Shown piece by piece: positions 1 through 8,947 of a stretch of DNA of 64,000 nucleotides. Position 1 is the stretch's first letter. Every line of letters begins with the position of its first letter. A program made the position numbers and the translations under genes. The stretch spans positions 6,448,001-6,512,000 of the forward strand of contig NZ_CP008953.1 of assembly GCF_000732925.1 (NCBI RefSeq), given 5' to 3'. The notes beneath the pieces are model-generated. The model searched no databases and was not told the origin of the DNA. It was given only the letters and a program-made list of their open reading frames with translations. This DNA comes from Amycolatopsis japonica (GTDB taxonomy: Bacteria > Actinomycetota > Actinomycetes > Mycobacteriales > Pseudonocardiaceae).

Positions 1-1180
1 CGGTGTCCTTGGCGGTGTTCATGAACTGGAAGTGGCTTTCCTCGATACCCCAGGACGTCGTGATGTTGCTGACGTACAGGTCGTAGAGACCGTCATGGTC
101 GAGGTCGGCGAAGTCGACGCCCATGCCCTTGAAGGAGTCGTTGCCGATCACCTTGGACTTCGGCTCGTTGGGCCCGCGAATGCCCTTCACCTCGGCGAAT
201 TCGACGTGACCGGGGCGGGACTTGTTGTACAGCAGGCGGTCGTGGCCGAAGTCGTTGCCGATGTAGAGCTCGGGCAGGTTGTCCCCGTCGACGTCGGTGG
301 CGCTGGCCGCCAGCGACCAGCCACCCTGGGAGTCGGCCGGGATCGCCTTGTCGTCGCAGACGAACGTGGCCGTCGGCTTGGCGCCCTGGGTGGCGCCGGT
401 GAACCGGAAGATGTACTTGCCGCCGGCGTTGTCGGCGTGCGACATCGACTTGTTCATCTCGACCCCGCCGGAGACGCGGTCGTCCAGCACCGCGCTGTCG
501 GGGAAGTAGTTGCCGATGAAGATGTCCTGGTGGCCGTCGCCGTCGAAGTCACCGACCGAAGCGGCGTTCGTGTTCCACAGTGGACCGGAGTACTCGCCGT
601 TCTTGGAGTTGTTGCCCGGCACCAGTTCCACCGGCTCGTAGGCCTTCGGCTCCAGCTTCGTGGCACCCGGCTTCGCGAGGAACAGGATCGGCGTGCGGCC
701 CCAGTAGTAGGCCAGCAGGTCGACCCGGCCGTCCTCGTTGTAGTCCGCGGGAACGCAGCCCATGGGCGCGATGTACTTGCCCATCGGCAGCGGCGCCGCG
801 TCGAGCGCGAACGGCGCGTACCGGTCCCCGCCCTTGCCCGGCGTCGGGGTGATCACCAGCTGGTCGCTGCGCGGGTCCACGAAGCAAAGGTCGTTCGCGA
901 GCTTGTCGCCGTCGAGGTCGTTGACCGCGATCGCCGCGCCGACCGAGGAGATCCAGGCGCGGATGTGCTCGTACTCCTTGTTCACCGTCCGGATCGACTG
1001 GCTCTTCGCCGCCTCCGGCAAGGCGATCGTCAACGGCTCGAACGCGTACTTCGAAGCCATGGTGTCGGCCTCGGCGGTCGAGACGGTGGGCAGCTGCGCC
1101 ACCACGAACAGTCCCGCCATCAGCACCAGCGCCACGATGCCCGCAAGCTGCTTGCGGAGCCAGCCCAAGGTCGCGGTCAT
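1..1180 (-). CDS. CRTAC1/UnbV-type FG-GAP repeat protein, 3' end outside window
   Basis: The protein starts at an ATG at 1180 and runs off the left edge, so about 393 residues are seen. An N-terminal hydrophobic segment (about residues 12-30, after a Trp/Arg/Lys-rich start) is a signal anchor or uncleaved signal peptide, so the protein should act outside the membrane. The rest shows FG-GAP/VCBS-type calcium-binding repeats such as DLDGDKLAND, DYNEDGRVDLL, GDFDGDGHQDIFIGN, DVDGDNLPELYIGND and DLDHDGLYDLYVSN, which fold as a beta-propeller. This matches CRTAC1 family proteins with ASPIC/UnbV domains; the ASPIC part would be in the missing C-terminus. Its ATG overlaps the stop of the upstream DUF1702 gene (ATGA), so the two are translationally coupled. 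This pairing is known from enediyne clusters, but no enediyne PKS is visible here. The biochemical role is unknown. Confidence 0.85.
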   Translation of the reverse strand, partial: MTATLGWLRKQLAGIVALVLMAGLFVVAQLPTVSTAEADTMASKYAFEPLTIALPEAAKSQSIRTVNKEYEHIRAWISSVGAAIAVNDLDGDKLANDLCFVDPRSDQLVITPTPGKGGDRYAPFALDAAPLPMGKYIAPMGCVPADYNEDGRVDLLAYYWGRTPILFLAKPGATKLEPKAYEPVELVPGNNSKNGEYSGPLWNTNAASVGDFDGDGHQDIFIGNYFPDSAVLDDRVSGGVEMNKSMSHADNAGGKYIFRFTGATQGAKPTATFVCDDKAIPADSQGGWSLAASATDVDGDNLPELYIGNDFGHDRLLYNKSRPGHVEFAEVKGIRGPNEPKSKVIGNDSFKGMGVDFADLDHDGLYDLYVSNITTSWGIEESHFQFMNTAKDT

Positions 1181-2154
1181 TTCCCTGCACCTCCAGAGTT
1201 GAGAACCTCAGCGGCGATGCGCTGTCGCCAGGTTTCGAATGCCGGGAGTTCGCCGTCGACCACGGTCGCCGGGCGCACCTCCTGGGTGATGGCCGCGGCC
1301 CGCTCGGCCGGCAGCCCGCAGATCGCCTGAGTGGCGACCTCGGTCTCGGGGATCAGCAGCCCGGCGCGGACGCGGGCTTCGGCGGCGAAAGCGCTGCCCT
1401 GGGCGAGGTTCCCGCGGTGCTCGCCGGCGAATTCGGCCAGTTTCAGCAGTTCGTCACCGGTGACACCGCACGCGTAGGTCGAGGCGAGCCCGATACCGGC
1501 GTAGAGGTCTCCGTGCCGATGCTCGGGGAATCGCGCGACCGTGTCGGCGACCAGATCGACGTCGGTACCGCAGATGAACCACAGCGCCCGCCCGATGCCC
1601 TGGTCGATCGCCCGCAGCGCGTAGCCGCCGTTTCCGGGCGGCCACGAGAAGTCCGGGTCCTGGAACTGCCCGTCGACGTACTTCGCCGTCTTGAAGTAGG
1701 CCTGGTGGAAGCCGTAGCCGTCGAGCACCAGCCAGCGCAGCAACGGGTCGAAGTCCTCGGCGGACGGCCAGCGGAAGCGCGGCAGGCGCGCCATCGCCCA
1801 GCCGACGCCGACGTAGATGATGTAGTCGTGCTTCTCGCCGGGGCCGTCGAGGAATTCCTCGATGTGACGGCGGCCGCCGCCCGGCAGCCCGTCCAGCATT
1901 CCGTACCCCATTCCCGCGCCCTCGTAGGCGAAGCCACGGTATTTCACCGGAATGCGTTCGAGCCATTCTTCCGCCTGATCAACGGACCGTGCTTCGACCG
2001 CGTGCGCGTAGCCGAGCAGGAACTTCTCACCGACGGTCTCCAGCAATTCCTGAGCGGCCGGGCTCTTCTTGTGGAAACCGCGCTTGTCCAGTGACGTCTC
2101 GGAGACGTCCGGCGTGATCATGCGACGTCTGATCGTGCGCCAACCATTGCCCAA
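1177..2154 (-). CDS. DUF1702 family protein
   Basis: This is a 325-residue soluble protein of the DUF1702 family (about 320-340 residues typical), the family found beside UnbV-type proteins in enediyne cassettes and in other actinomycete natural-product loci. The start chosen is TTG at 2154, because GGGGGAG lies six bases upstream and the resulting N-terminus (GNGWRTIRRRMITPDVSET) looks like family members; an internal ATG at 2121 would remove it. Conserved-looking stretches are RGFHKKSPAAQELLE near the N-terminus and the Gly/Trp/Tyr-rich middle (YEGAGMGYGMLDGL, YVGVGWAMARLPR, DGYGFHQAYFKT). No enzyme motif was recognised. The gene overlaps the CRTAC1 gene downstream by four bases and forms an operon with it. 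Function is not established; context suggests a part in a secreted product's maturation or self-protection. Confidence 0.85.
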   Translation of the reverse strand: MGNGWRTIRRRMITPDVSETSLDKRGFHKKSPAAQELLETVGEKFLLGYAHAVEARSVDQAEEWLERIPVKYRGFAYEGAGMGYGMLDGLPGGGRRHIEEFLDGPGEKHDYIIYVGVGWAMARLPRFRWPSAEDFDPLLRWLVLDGYGFHQAYFKTAKYVDGQFQDPDFSWPPGNGGYALRAIDQGIGRALWFICGTDVDLVADTVARFPEHRHGDLYAGIGLASTYACGVTGDELLKLAEFAGEHRGNLAQGSAFAAEARVRAGLLIPETEVATQAICGLPAERAAAITQEVRPATVVDGELPAFETWRQRIAAEVLNSGGAGK

Positions 2155-2294
2155 CGCACTCTCCCCCTAACGGGTGGATTCGAATTCCGGATTTCCTCAA
2201 GGCTCACATGCGTGATGATGACGCGACCACTCCACGGTTGCGCCCGCGGTTCTCCCGGTTTGCGAAATCGGGAGACCGCGGGAATAACCTCGCC

Positions 2295-3197
2295 TCAGGC
2301 CACCGCGCGGAGGTACTCGGAAGCGGGCATGGTCATCCGGTTCCCGGCCGAGCTCGGACCGCCGGCGAGGGTGATCGCCATCGGCGCGTCGGTCGGGCGC
2401 GGGGCGCGCATGGGCATCCGCAGGTGAACCCTGCCGTACCGGGTCATGTCGACGCGGCCCGGCAGCGTGCCCATGGAGAACGTGGAGGCCGCGGTCCCGG
2501 CGGCGTGCTCGGCCACCCCGATGACGGTCCAGCGCCCCTCAGGAACGTTCTGGATCTCGATGTCCGCGGACAGGACGTTCGCCCTGCCGCCGAAGGCCAC
2601 GGGACCACACTGCGGGATCGACTCGGCGAACAGTCCGATGAGGACACTCGCCGGGCCAGCCCCGCGCGGGGTCTCGACCCGCACGCTGAGCGTGCCGGTG
2701 CCGCTGCGCATGGTGGCGCTGCCCATTCCGGCGCTGTGCAACGCTTCCAGGGTCGGGAGGCGCTGGAAATGCGGGGCCAGCGCGACGAGCAGTTCGCCGA
2801 CCTCGGGGTCGCGGTACTGGGTCGGGGTCATCCCGACCGCACGGGTGAAGCGGCTGGTGAACGTGCCGACACTGCTGTAGCCGACGCTGCACACGATGTC
2901 CGACACCGTCAGCGATGTCGTCAGCAGCAGTCGTTTCGCTTCGAAGAGCCGGATCGCGGTGAGGTACCGGCCGGGGGTGACCCCGGTCGCCTTGGTGAAG
3001 ATCCGCGAGAAGTGGAACGGGCTGACGAAGACTTCCGATGCCAGGTCGCCCAAGGTGATCGGGTCGAAGTACCTCGCGTGCATCGATGAGATGGCCTGCA
3101 GCACCGCAGGTTGCAAGGGGGGCGCCGGCTCGGGGGGCCGACCGGGTTCGGTGACGCCTTTCTCGTTCGCCGCCATGGCGACTGTTCGTAGCTGCAT
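2295..3197 (-). CDS. AraC-family transcriptional regulator
   Basis: The 300-residue protein has an AraC/XylS DNA-binding domain near the N-terminus (about residues 30-135): LGDLASEVFVSPFHFSRIFTK is the first helix-turn-helix and TVSDIVCSVGYSSVGTFTSR, followed by FTRAVGMTPTQYR, the second. The remaining C-terminal half (about 150 residues) is probably the effector or dimerisation domain, so the order is reversed relative to AraC itself. ATG at 3197 was chosen since GAGG lies eight bases upstream; ATG at 3176 is an alternative. The gene sits between the SagB-type dehydrogenase gene and the DUF1702 gene on the same strand, so it may be a local regulator of either unit. The effector is unknown. 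Confidence 0.85.
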   Translation of the reverse strand: MQLRTVAMAANEKGVTEPGRPPEPAPPLQPAVLQAISSMHARYFDPITLGDLASEVFVSPFHFSRIFTKATGVTPGRYLTAIRLFEAKRLLLTTSLTVSDIVCSVGYSSVGTFTSRFTRAVGMTPTQYRDPEVGELLVALAPHFQRLPTLEALHSAGMGSATMRSGTGTLSVRVETPRGAGPASVLIGLFAESIPQCGPVAFGGRANVLSADIEIQNVPEGRWTVIGVAEHAAGTAASTFSMGTLPGRVDMTRYGRVHLRMPMRAPRPTDAPMAITLAGGPSSAGNRMTMPASEYLRAVA

Positions 3198-3294
3198 CAG
3201 ACCAACCTCGGATTCGCTGTCGCTTTTCCTCTGTACGCCAGCAAACGCGGTGCCGATTTCGGTGTGCTCGACGAGCGATCGAGACGCAAGCCAC

Positions 3295-4764
3295 TCAGAC
3301 GAGGAGGTCGAGGACGCACTCGCCGACGCTGACCTCGGCGGGCCAGTCGAGCTTGAGCGCGCGGTCGACGCGGTCGCCGGCGTCCACCGGGACGGCGTGC
3401 GCGGCCAGCCCCATGGCGCGGGCGACGAGGTACAGCGTCTGTTGCAGCGCACCGACATGCGCCAGCGTGGTGGCGTACGCGCCGCCACCGAGGACGGACG
3501 CCATCCGCGGCATCCGTGCGGTCACGGTGATCAACGCCGACGGCCGTCGATGGTTGCCGCCGCCGATCATCGCCATGTCGAGCATCGCGTCGAGGTCGGC
3601 CTCGTCGGCGTTGACGAGGCCGAGCCGGTGCTCCAGCGGGTCGTAGTGGTAGATCCCGCGGTCCAGCCCCGAGCACCGGTTGACCGAGACGTACAACTCG
3701 AGTTCGTACAGGCAGGCGACGCTGAAATACGGCCGCTGCGAAGCACTGTGGGCGGGCCCGTTCGGCAGGTGCGCGGGCCCGATCGACCGGATCCTCGCGC
3801 CGCGGAACAGGAATTCGCCGATCTGCTCGGCGGACAGCACGCCCTCGGTGAATTCGGGGCAGGTGTGATCGTGCTCCAGCAACGCCGTCAGCGTCGGATC
3901 GGTCTCCGCGCGGTCGGCCAGATCGGGCCGGTACAGCGCATGGACCGGCCCGTCGCCGGCGGAAGCCTTGACCACCGGCGGTTTCCCGAGGCCGGGCAGG
4001 TCCGCCGGGCCGCCGGGCCGCCAAGTGCGGCTGGTGGTGTGGAACGAAAGTTCGTCCGGGGACCACAGACCCAGTTCGGGGTCGTCGTCCTCGGCGAACC
4101 GGCCGTGTTCCCCGGCCACCTGCACGACACCCGCGGCGACCAGATACGACACGATCGCGCCGACCACCGAGGCGTCGATCCCGGTGGTGGACACGATGTC
4201 CCCGACCGATTTCGCCGTCGCCAGTGTCGCCGCGACATGCACCGCCCACGGCTGGGACAGCACGACGCGATAGCGCGCGGACGGCGACTCCAGCCCCATC
4301 CCGTCGGCGTCGGACCGCAGGGAACTGAAGCGGGACAACCGGATCGGGCGCGTGGGCGGGATCTCCACCGGCGCGAACACCGGGGCGAGCACGACCGGGA
4401 TCACCGACAGCAGCGGTCCCCTGCCGTCGGCGAGCCCCAGCGAGCGCACCACGGAACCGCCGAGTTCCTTGAGCGCCTGCCGCAGCGCGTCGGCGCCTTC
4501 GGCCGTCCAGCTCAGCTCGCCTTCGAGATCGGGCTCGCGCTCGACGGGCTCCCACGAAGACGTCACGTTCGCCAGCGAGACCGGCCCCAAGGCCATCCGC
4601 CGCAACGATTCCAGCACCAGCGGTTCCGCGTTGACGAACTCGTACTCCCCCCAGCGGGTGACGACCACCAGCGAGCCGTCCTCACCGATCTCGACGAGGC
4701 TGTCGTCGGTGAGCGACCACAAGGGGATCGTTTCGGCCATGCCGCCGGGGGGATCTGTCGTCAA
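3295..4764 (-). CDS. SagB-type peptide dehydrogenase (nitroreductase fold)
   Basis: A 489-residue FMN-dependent dehydrogenase that in TOMM pathways oxidises peptide azolines (thiazoline/oxazoline) to azoles. The first 230 residues are the extra winged-helix-like region seen in long actinomycete SagB proteins. The nitroreductase domain follows (about residues 315-485), with RGARIRSIGP, the active-site segment YFSVACLYELELYVSVN, RGIYHYDPLEHRLG and the C-terminal GGAYATTLAHVGALQQTLYL. TTG at 4764 is preferred as start (GGAG six bases upstream); ATG at 4740 is possible. It lies 18 bases after the YcaO gene stop, clearly the same operon. The match rests on motif recall and on the YcaO neighbour. 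Confidence 0.88.
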   Translation of the reverse strand: MTTDPPGGMAETIPLWSLTDDSLVEIGEDGSLVVVTRWGEYEFVNAEPLVLESLRRMALGPVSLANVTSSWEPVEREPDLEGELSWTAEGADALRQALKELGGSVVRSLGLADGRGPLLSVIPVVLAPVFAPVEIPPTRPIRLSRFSSLRSDADGMGLESPSARYRVVLSQPWAVHVAATLATAKSVGDIVSTTGIDASVVGAIVSYLVAAGVVQVAGEHGRFAEDDDPELGLWSPDELSFHTTSRTWRPGGPADLPGLGKPPVVKASAGDGPVHALYRPDLADRAETDPTLTALLEHDHTCPEFTEGVLSAEQIGEFLFRGARIRSIGPAHLPNGPAHSASQRPYFSVACLYELELYVSVNRCSGLDRGIYHYDPLEHRLGLVNADEADLDAMLDMAMIGGGNHRRPSALITVTARMPRMASVLGGGAYATTLAHVGALQQTLYLVARAMGLAAHAVPVDAGDRVDRALKLDWPAEVSVGECVLDLLV

Positions 4765-4782
4765 CGGTCGCTCCAGCTTGAT

Positions 4783-7053
4783 CTACAAGAACATGGGGAA
4801 GGGGTTCAGCCGGTCGTAAGGGGTCGGCTCGGCGAGCCTGCCCAGCCGCACCGGCACGTCGAACAGCCGCCCGGGGGCGAAGCGGCTCCAGAACGGGCGC
4901 AGCCCCGGAACGACCACCCGGACCACCGGGAGGTCGATGTCGGGTCTGGTCTGGTCGAGCACGAGCGTCTCCATTCCCAGCGCGGAAAGCTTCCGTACCA
5001 AGCACTCCACGTCGTCACGGACATCGGGCCGCCGGACGAACTTGAAGTCCGCGGCGCGTTTCGCCGACCGCCCCGGTGCCGGCAGCAGATACGGCTGGTT
5101 CCCGACGGTCGCGTACTTGAGCCACGCCGACGCGTCGGGATCGTCGAGTTCGACGTCGTTCGCGAGCACCGCGGGGATCATCTGGTTGAGCTCGCTGACC
5201 GCCCGCCGCAACGCCGTCCGGGGATCCAGGTGGGCGCCGAAGCCCATCATGACGTTCTCGCGCGGCCCGGCGATACTCCTGGACAGCGCGACCATCACCG
5301 GCACACCGAGGTCCGCGGTCAGGTCGAGCACCCACAGCTCCCGGCCCGCCCGCGCGTACTGGCCGACCATCTCCTCGGCCCACGGGTCGTCGAACGACGC
5401 GATGTCGACGCCGGGCACGGGAAGCCGGTTGTACCACCACATCGCGACGGCGTCGCGTTCGACGAGTTCGAGCAGGCCCTGCAGGATCGCGTCCTCGACG
5501 CTGCTTCCGGCCGCGCAGCCGTTGGAGTCCGCGCGCATCCCGGTGAGACCGCACTCCGGCGGCACCCCGTAGTAGAGGTACGCCGTCGGCATCAGCTTCC
5601 GCCGCTGCTGCGAGAGCGACCACAGCGGTGTCCAGTCGACGGCCGCCTCGGTGTCGAACCGGTCGGGGACGTGCTGGAAGTTCGCGTGCCTGGCGTTCCA
5701 CTCGACGCGCGTTTCGTACTGGCGTTCGTCGAAGAGCATGCACGAGTTCGGGTGGACGGCGTCGTCACCGAGCGCGCGGAAGGTGTCGTGGATCCGCAGT
5801 TCGTCGCCCTGGTAGTTCGCCGAGAACCGTTCGATCGCCTCGCACAGCGCGCCGACCTCGGCGTCGATCGGGCTCGCGCCCTTGCCGCCGTTGTCCCCGC
5901 GCAACCCGGCCTGCAGCCCCGCCTCACCGCGCACCCGGCGCGCGACGTTCAGCCCGGAACGGTACGCGTTCACGAACGCGGGCGCCCTCGGGTCGCGGGC
6001 GATCTCCTTGACGATGCCGGTGACCGGACTGACCAGGTGGCCGTAGCGGTCGAGCACCTCGACCGGGGTGAGCGTCCGGTGCCCGCCACCACCCGACGTC
6101 GCCTTCTTGGCCTCCCGCAACACGACCGGCTCGGCCGTCCGTGTGGCGACGATGCTTTCGTCCCCGCATTCGGGGCATTGCGGGCGGCGCCGCAGTTCGT
6201 GCAGCCGCCCCTGCAGGTCGAGGGTGTCGAGGATCCACACGGCCTGCTGCCCCGGATAGCGGTGCCCCGCCAGCCATTTGGACGCTTCGAGGGAGATCAG
6301 CTGCGACGCGGCCGCGGTCAGCGGCGGCACGGCGGGCATCGGGAACGACGCGGGACCGTCGTGCCCGAGTACCTCCTGCACACAGGCCTCGGCGTGCCGG
6401 TGCCCCCACAACCGGTTCGTCAGGCAGTGCCAGCAACCGGACCGGCCGGGCTGCATGACCGGGCCGATCCACACCTGCGAACCCGACGGCCGGGCCAGCA
6501 GCCAGGGCCGTCCGGTGCGCCGGTGCTCGGCGTCGATCTCGGCCAGCCTCGGGTCGAGGTAGTCGTCGCACAGCACGATGGCCAGCTCGGAAGCCGTCTC
6601 GACCACTTCGATGCCGCTCGCGGCCAGCGCGTTCGCCACCTGCGAGGTGTCGACGCCGCGGCCGATCGCGGTCAGGCTCGCCGTCGCCGGCTTCGGACGG
6701 CAGGCCACCGCGGACGCGTCGAGACCGCACGCGTCCCAGTACGCGAGCGCGCGCTCGTCCCCGCTGAACTCGTCCGGGACGTGGACGGTGACCAGTCCGG
6801 CCTCGACCAGCCGGGCCACCACACCGGTGACCTGTTCGGGGTTCATCCCCTCCGGGCAGGCGGACAGGAGCCCGTCGAGGTCACGGGTGCCGTCGAGCAG
6901 GGCGGCCACCGACGCGACCTGCGCGCCGCGGATCGCGATCACCCCCTGTTCGGAGAACAGGTAGGCACCGTTGCCCTCACTGATCTCCGCACGCAGATGC
7001 CGTTTGAATCCCAGTCCGCCGAACGAGGTGGGCGTGGACGATGCCTCGCGCAT
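4783..7053 (-). CDS. TOMM cyclodehydratase: leader-binding E1-like domain fused to YcaO
   Basis: A 756-residue fused protein. The N-terminal part (about residues 1-320) is the E1-ubiquitin-activating-like 'TOMM precursor leader peptide-binding' module with a structural zinc motif (GCWHCLTNR and CPECGDES supply four Cys). The C-terminal part is YcaO, which uses ATP to convert Cys/Ser/Thr of a precursor into azolines. YcaO signs are EVGALCEAIERFSANYQGDE and QGLLELVERDAVAMWWYN (Glu/Gln-rich ATP/Mg sites) and a Pro-rich C-terminus (LNPFPMFL) like the PxPxP end needed for cyclisation. ATG at 7053 was chosen: GGGGG lies just upstream and the frame upstream has no family similarity. It is first in an operon with the SagB gene. 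No precursor peptide gene is adjacent. Confidence 0.9.
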   Translation of the reverse strand: MREASSTPTSFGGLGFKRHLRAEISEGNGAYLFSEQGVIAIRGAQVASVAALLDGTRDLDGLLSACPEGMNPEQVTGVVARLVEAGLVTVHVPDEFSGDERALAYWDACGLDASAVACRPKPATASLTAIGRGVDTSQVANALAASGIEVVETASELAIVLCDDYLDPRLAEIDAEHRRTGRPWLLARPSGSQVWIGPVMQPGRSGCWHCLTNRLWGHRHAEACVQEVLGHDGPASFPMPAVPPLTAAASQLISLEASKWLAGHRYPGQQAVWILDTLDLQGRLHELRRRPQCPECGDESIVATRTAEPVVLREAKKATSGGGGHRTLTPVEVLDRYGHLVSPVTGIVKEIARDPRAPAFVNAYRSGLNVARRVRGEAGLQAGLRGDNGGKGASPIDAEVGALCEAIERFSANYQGDELRIHDTFRALGDDAVHPNSCMLFDERQYETRVEWNARHANFQHVPDRFDTEAAVDWTPLWSLSQQRRKLMPTAYLYYGVPPECGLTGMRADSNGCAAGSSVEDAILQGLLELVERDAVAMWWYNRLPVPGVDIASFDDPWAEEMVGQYARAGRELWVLDLTADLGVPVMVALSRSIAGPRENVMMGFGAHLDPRTALRRAVSELNQMIPAVLANDVELDDPDASAWLKYATVGNQPYLLPAPGRSAKRAADFKFVRRPDVRDDVECLVRKLSALGMETLVLDQTRPDIDLPVVRVVVPGLRPFWSRFAPGRLFDVPVRLGRLAEPTPYDRLNPFPMFL

Positions 7054-7262
7054 GATGACCCCCAGTAGGTCGGTTCGATTCTCGAATCTTGCTGCGCGGG
7101 GCCGGGTAGCGGCCAGTGTGCGATTCATGCGTCGGACGTGAAAAACCCATGTCCTTCCGGGAGACACGCATGCGGGCCCTGGTGGACGGCTCACTGGCCC
7201 GGTGACCGGCCGCTCTGTCACTGTCGAAGGCACGACGCGTATCGAGCTGGAGGGCGCTTGCG
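7054..7262. promoter_or_regulatory. Divergent intergenic region between YcaO and SARP genes
   Basis: These 209 bases must hold the promoters of the minus-strand YcaO-SagB operon and the plus-strand SARP gene. I see GGAGGG eight bases before the SARP ATG. I see no convincing -10/-35 pair, no clear SARP heptamer direct repeats and no precursor-peptide ORF on either strand. Confidence 0.45.
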
Positions 7263-8102
7263 ATGTACACCGGATCACGAGTAGCGGACAAGCACCACGG
7301 CTCGGCACCCAACCCGATTCCGGCCTCGCCCGCAAGCCCCGTCCGTTTCAGCCTCCTGGGCCCGCTCGAACTCGTGCGGGACGGGATCGACTACGCGCCG
7401 ACGACGCCGAAGCTGCTGCAGGTGCTCGCCATGCTGGTCATGAGCCCGGGGAAGATCGTGCACATCGACACGATCGTGCAGGAACTGTGGGCCAACGACC
7501 CGCCGCGCAGCGTCCGCACCACCATGCACACCTACGTCTACCAGCTGCGCAAGTGCATCGACGAGAACGAACTGGCCCCGTACGGCGAGACCATGCTGGC
7601 GACGAAACCGCCGGGATACGTGTTCCGGATCGCGCCGGAGCAGGTCGACGTCTTCGAGTTCCAGGAGCTGCAGCACAAAGGCCGCGAGCTCCATCTGCGC
7701 GGCGAGCACACCGAAGCGGCGAAGGCCTTCCGGTCGGCACTCGACCTGTGGTCCGGGCCGCCGCTCGCGAACGTCCACTGTGGACCGGTGTTGTCGGCGT
7801 ACGCGATCGACCTCGTCGAGCAGCGGCGCAGCACGCTGCACCTGCGGATCGAGGCGGACATCGCGGCCGGGATGCGGCACGAGCTGATCGGCGAACTGCG
7901 TTCCCTGGTCACCGCGAACCCGCTCGACGAGGCGCTGCACGGGCAGCTGATCCGCGTGCTCGGCCGCAGCGGGCGGCGCTCCGACGCGCTCGCCACGTAC
8001 CGTCAGGTGCGGGCGAGGCTCAACCACGAACTGGGCGTGGAACCCTGTGACGAACTGCAGGTCCTGCACCACGACCTGCTTTCCGAAGGTGAACCCGCGT
8101 GA
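7263..8102 (+). CDS. SARP-family transcriptional activator (OmpR-type HTH + BTAD)
   Basis: This 279-residue protein has the typical short-SARP size and layout. An OmpR-type winged helix lies at about residues 25-115 (VRFSLLGPLELVRDG..., TPKLLQVLAMLVMSPGKIV, LWANDPPRSVRTTMHTYVYQLRK, KPPGYVFRI). The bacterial transcriptional activation domain follows at about 120-275 (VDVFEFQELQHKGRELHLRGEHTEAAKAF; ALHGQLIRVLGRSGRRSDAL; YRQVRARLNHELGVEP). SARPs switch on antibiotic clusters, so this is the likely pathway activator for the neighbouring azoline-peptide genes. ATG at 7263 has GGAGGG eight bases upstream. Confidence 0.92.
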   Translation: MYTGSRVADKHHGSAPNPIPASPASPVRFSLLGPLELVRDGIDYAPTTPKLLQVLAMLVMSPGKIVHIDTIVQELWANDPPRSVRTTMHTYVYQLRKCIDENELAPYGETMLATKPPGYVFRIAPEQVDVFEFQELQHKGRELHLRGEHTEAAKAFRSALDLWSGPPLANVHCGPVLSAYAIDLVEQRRSTLHLRIEADIAAGMRHELIGELRSLVTANPLDEALHGQLIRVLGRSGRRSDALATYRQVRARLNHELGVEPCDELQVLHHDLLSEGEPA

Positions 8103-8142
8103 ACCCCGCTCCCGCCACGGAAACGAAAGTGAGGATCGACGG

Positions 8143-8829
8143 ATGAGCAGTCGTACCTATGGACAGTTCTGCGGTCTGGCCCGCGCGCTGGAGATCATCG
8201 GCGAACGCTGGTCGCTGCTGATCGTCCGTGACCTCGTCCTCGGCCCGAAGCGGTTCACCGAACTGCAGGCGGGTCTGCCCAAGATCCCGGCGAGCACGCT
8301 GTCCGCGCGGCTCAACGAACTCGAGCAGTCCGGTGTGCTCCGCCGCCGTCTGCTCCCCCAGCTCGACGCCGCGGTGGTCTACGAGCTCACCGAGTACGGC
8401 AGCGAACTCGACCAGATCGTGCTGGACCTCGGGCTCTGGGGCGCGCGTTCGCTCGGGCGGCCGGCGGCCGAGGACGTCTTCACCCTGGATTCGGCGATCC
8501 TGTCGCTGTACACGACCTTCCGGAGTGAAAAGGCCAAGGGCGTCCAGGTCACCTACGAGCTGCGGTACCCGGGCGACATGGTCGTGCACGCGATCGTCGA
8601 GGACGGCGCGCTCAAGGTCGCGGAGGGCGCACACCCCGGCGCCGACGCGGTCATCGAACCGCTGGGCCCGTTCATCAAGGATCTGCTGAGCGGGGATCTC
8701 ACCGCCGCCGACGCGACGCGGACCGGGAAGATCCGCATCGAGGGTGCCTTCGAATATCTGGAACTGTTCACGGACCTGTTCCATATTCCCGCCGCTCCGA
8801 AAATGCCGGACGGAATCGTCGTCCGCTGA
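8143..8829 (+). CDS. HxlR-family regulator with C-terminal SCP2-like domain
   Basis: 228 residues. The N-terminal HxlR winged helix (about 1-100) is clear: CGLARALEIIGERWSLLIVRDL, GPKRFTELQAGLPKIPASTLSARLNELE, GVLRRRLLPQ, YELTEYG. The C-terminal part (about 120-228) resembles the SCP2/alkyl-sulfatase-dimerisation type sterol-carrier fold (YELRYPGDMVVHAIVEDGALKV, ADAVIEP, FIKDLLSGDLT), a common fusion in actinomycete HxlR proteins that may bind a hydrophobic ligand. It lies 40 bases after the SARP gene with GAGG upstream of its ATG and may share its transcript. Ligand and targets are unknown. Confidence 0.88.
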   Translation: MSSRTYGQFCGLARALEIIGERWSLLIVRDLVLGPKRFTELQAGLPKIPASTLSARLNELEQSGVLRRRLLPQLDAAVVYELTEYGSELDQIVLDLGLWGARSLGRPAAEDVFTLDSAILSLYTTFRSEKAKGVQVTYELRYPGDMVVHAIVEDGALKVAEGAHPGADAVIEPLGPFIKDLLSGDLTAADATRTGKIRIEGAFEYLELFTDLFHIPAAPKMPDGIVVR

Positions 8830-8947
8830 GCCATCCGGCGTAATACCGCAGGTCGGATCAGGCAATCCGGAGTAACGGAAATCCTCGAAGCGCGGGATAT
8901 CGTCGACATCCGTCACCGGTCGGTCTTTCGCCACAAGGAGCCCCTTC

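Noticed and set aside
2896-7068. A 1390-codon open frame on the plus strand
   Set aside because: It is antisense to the AraC, SagB and YcaO genes and Arg/His/Gly-rich in the way high-GC third positions produce. No domain is recognisable.
7170-7205. 11-codon ORF before the SARP gene as a precursor or leader peptide
   Set aside because: It has no Cys/Ser/Thr-rich core and is too short for a TOMM precursor.
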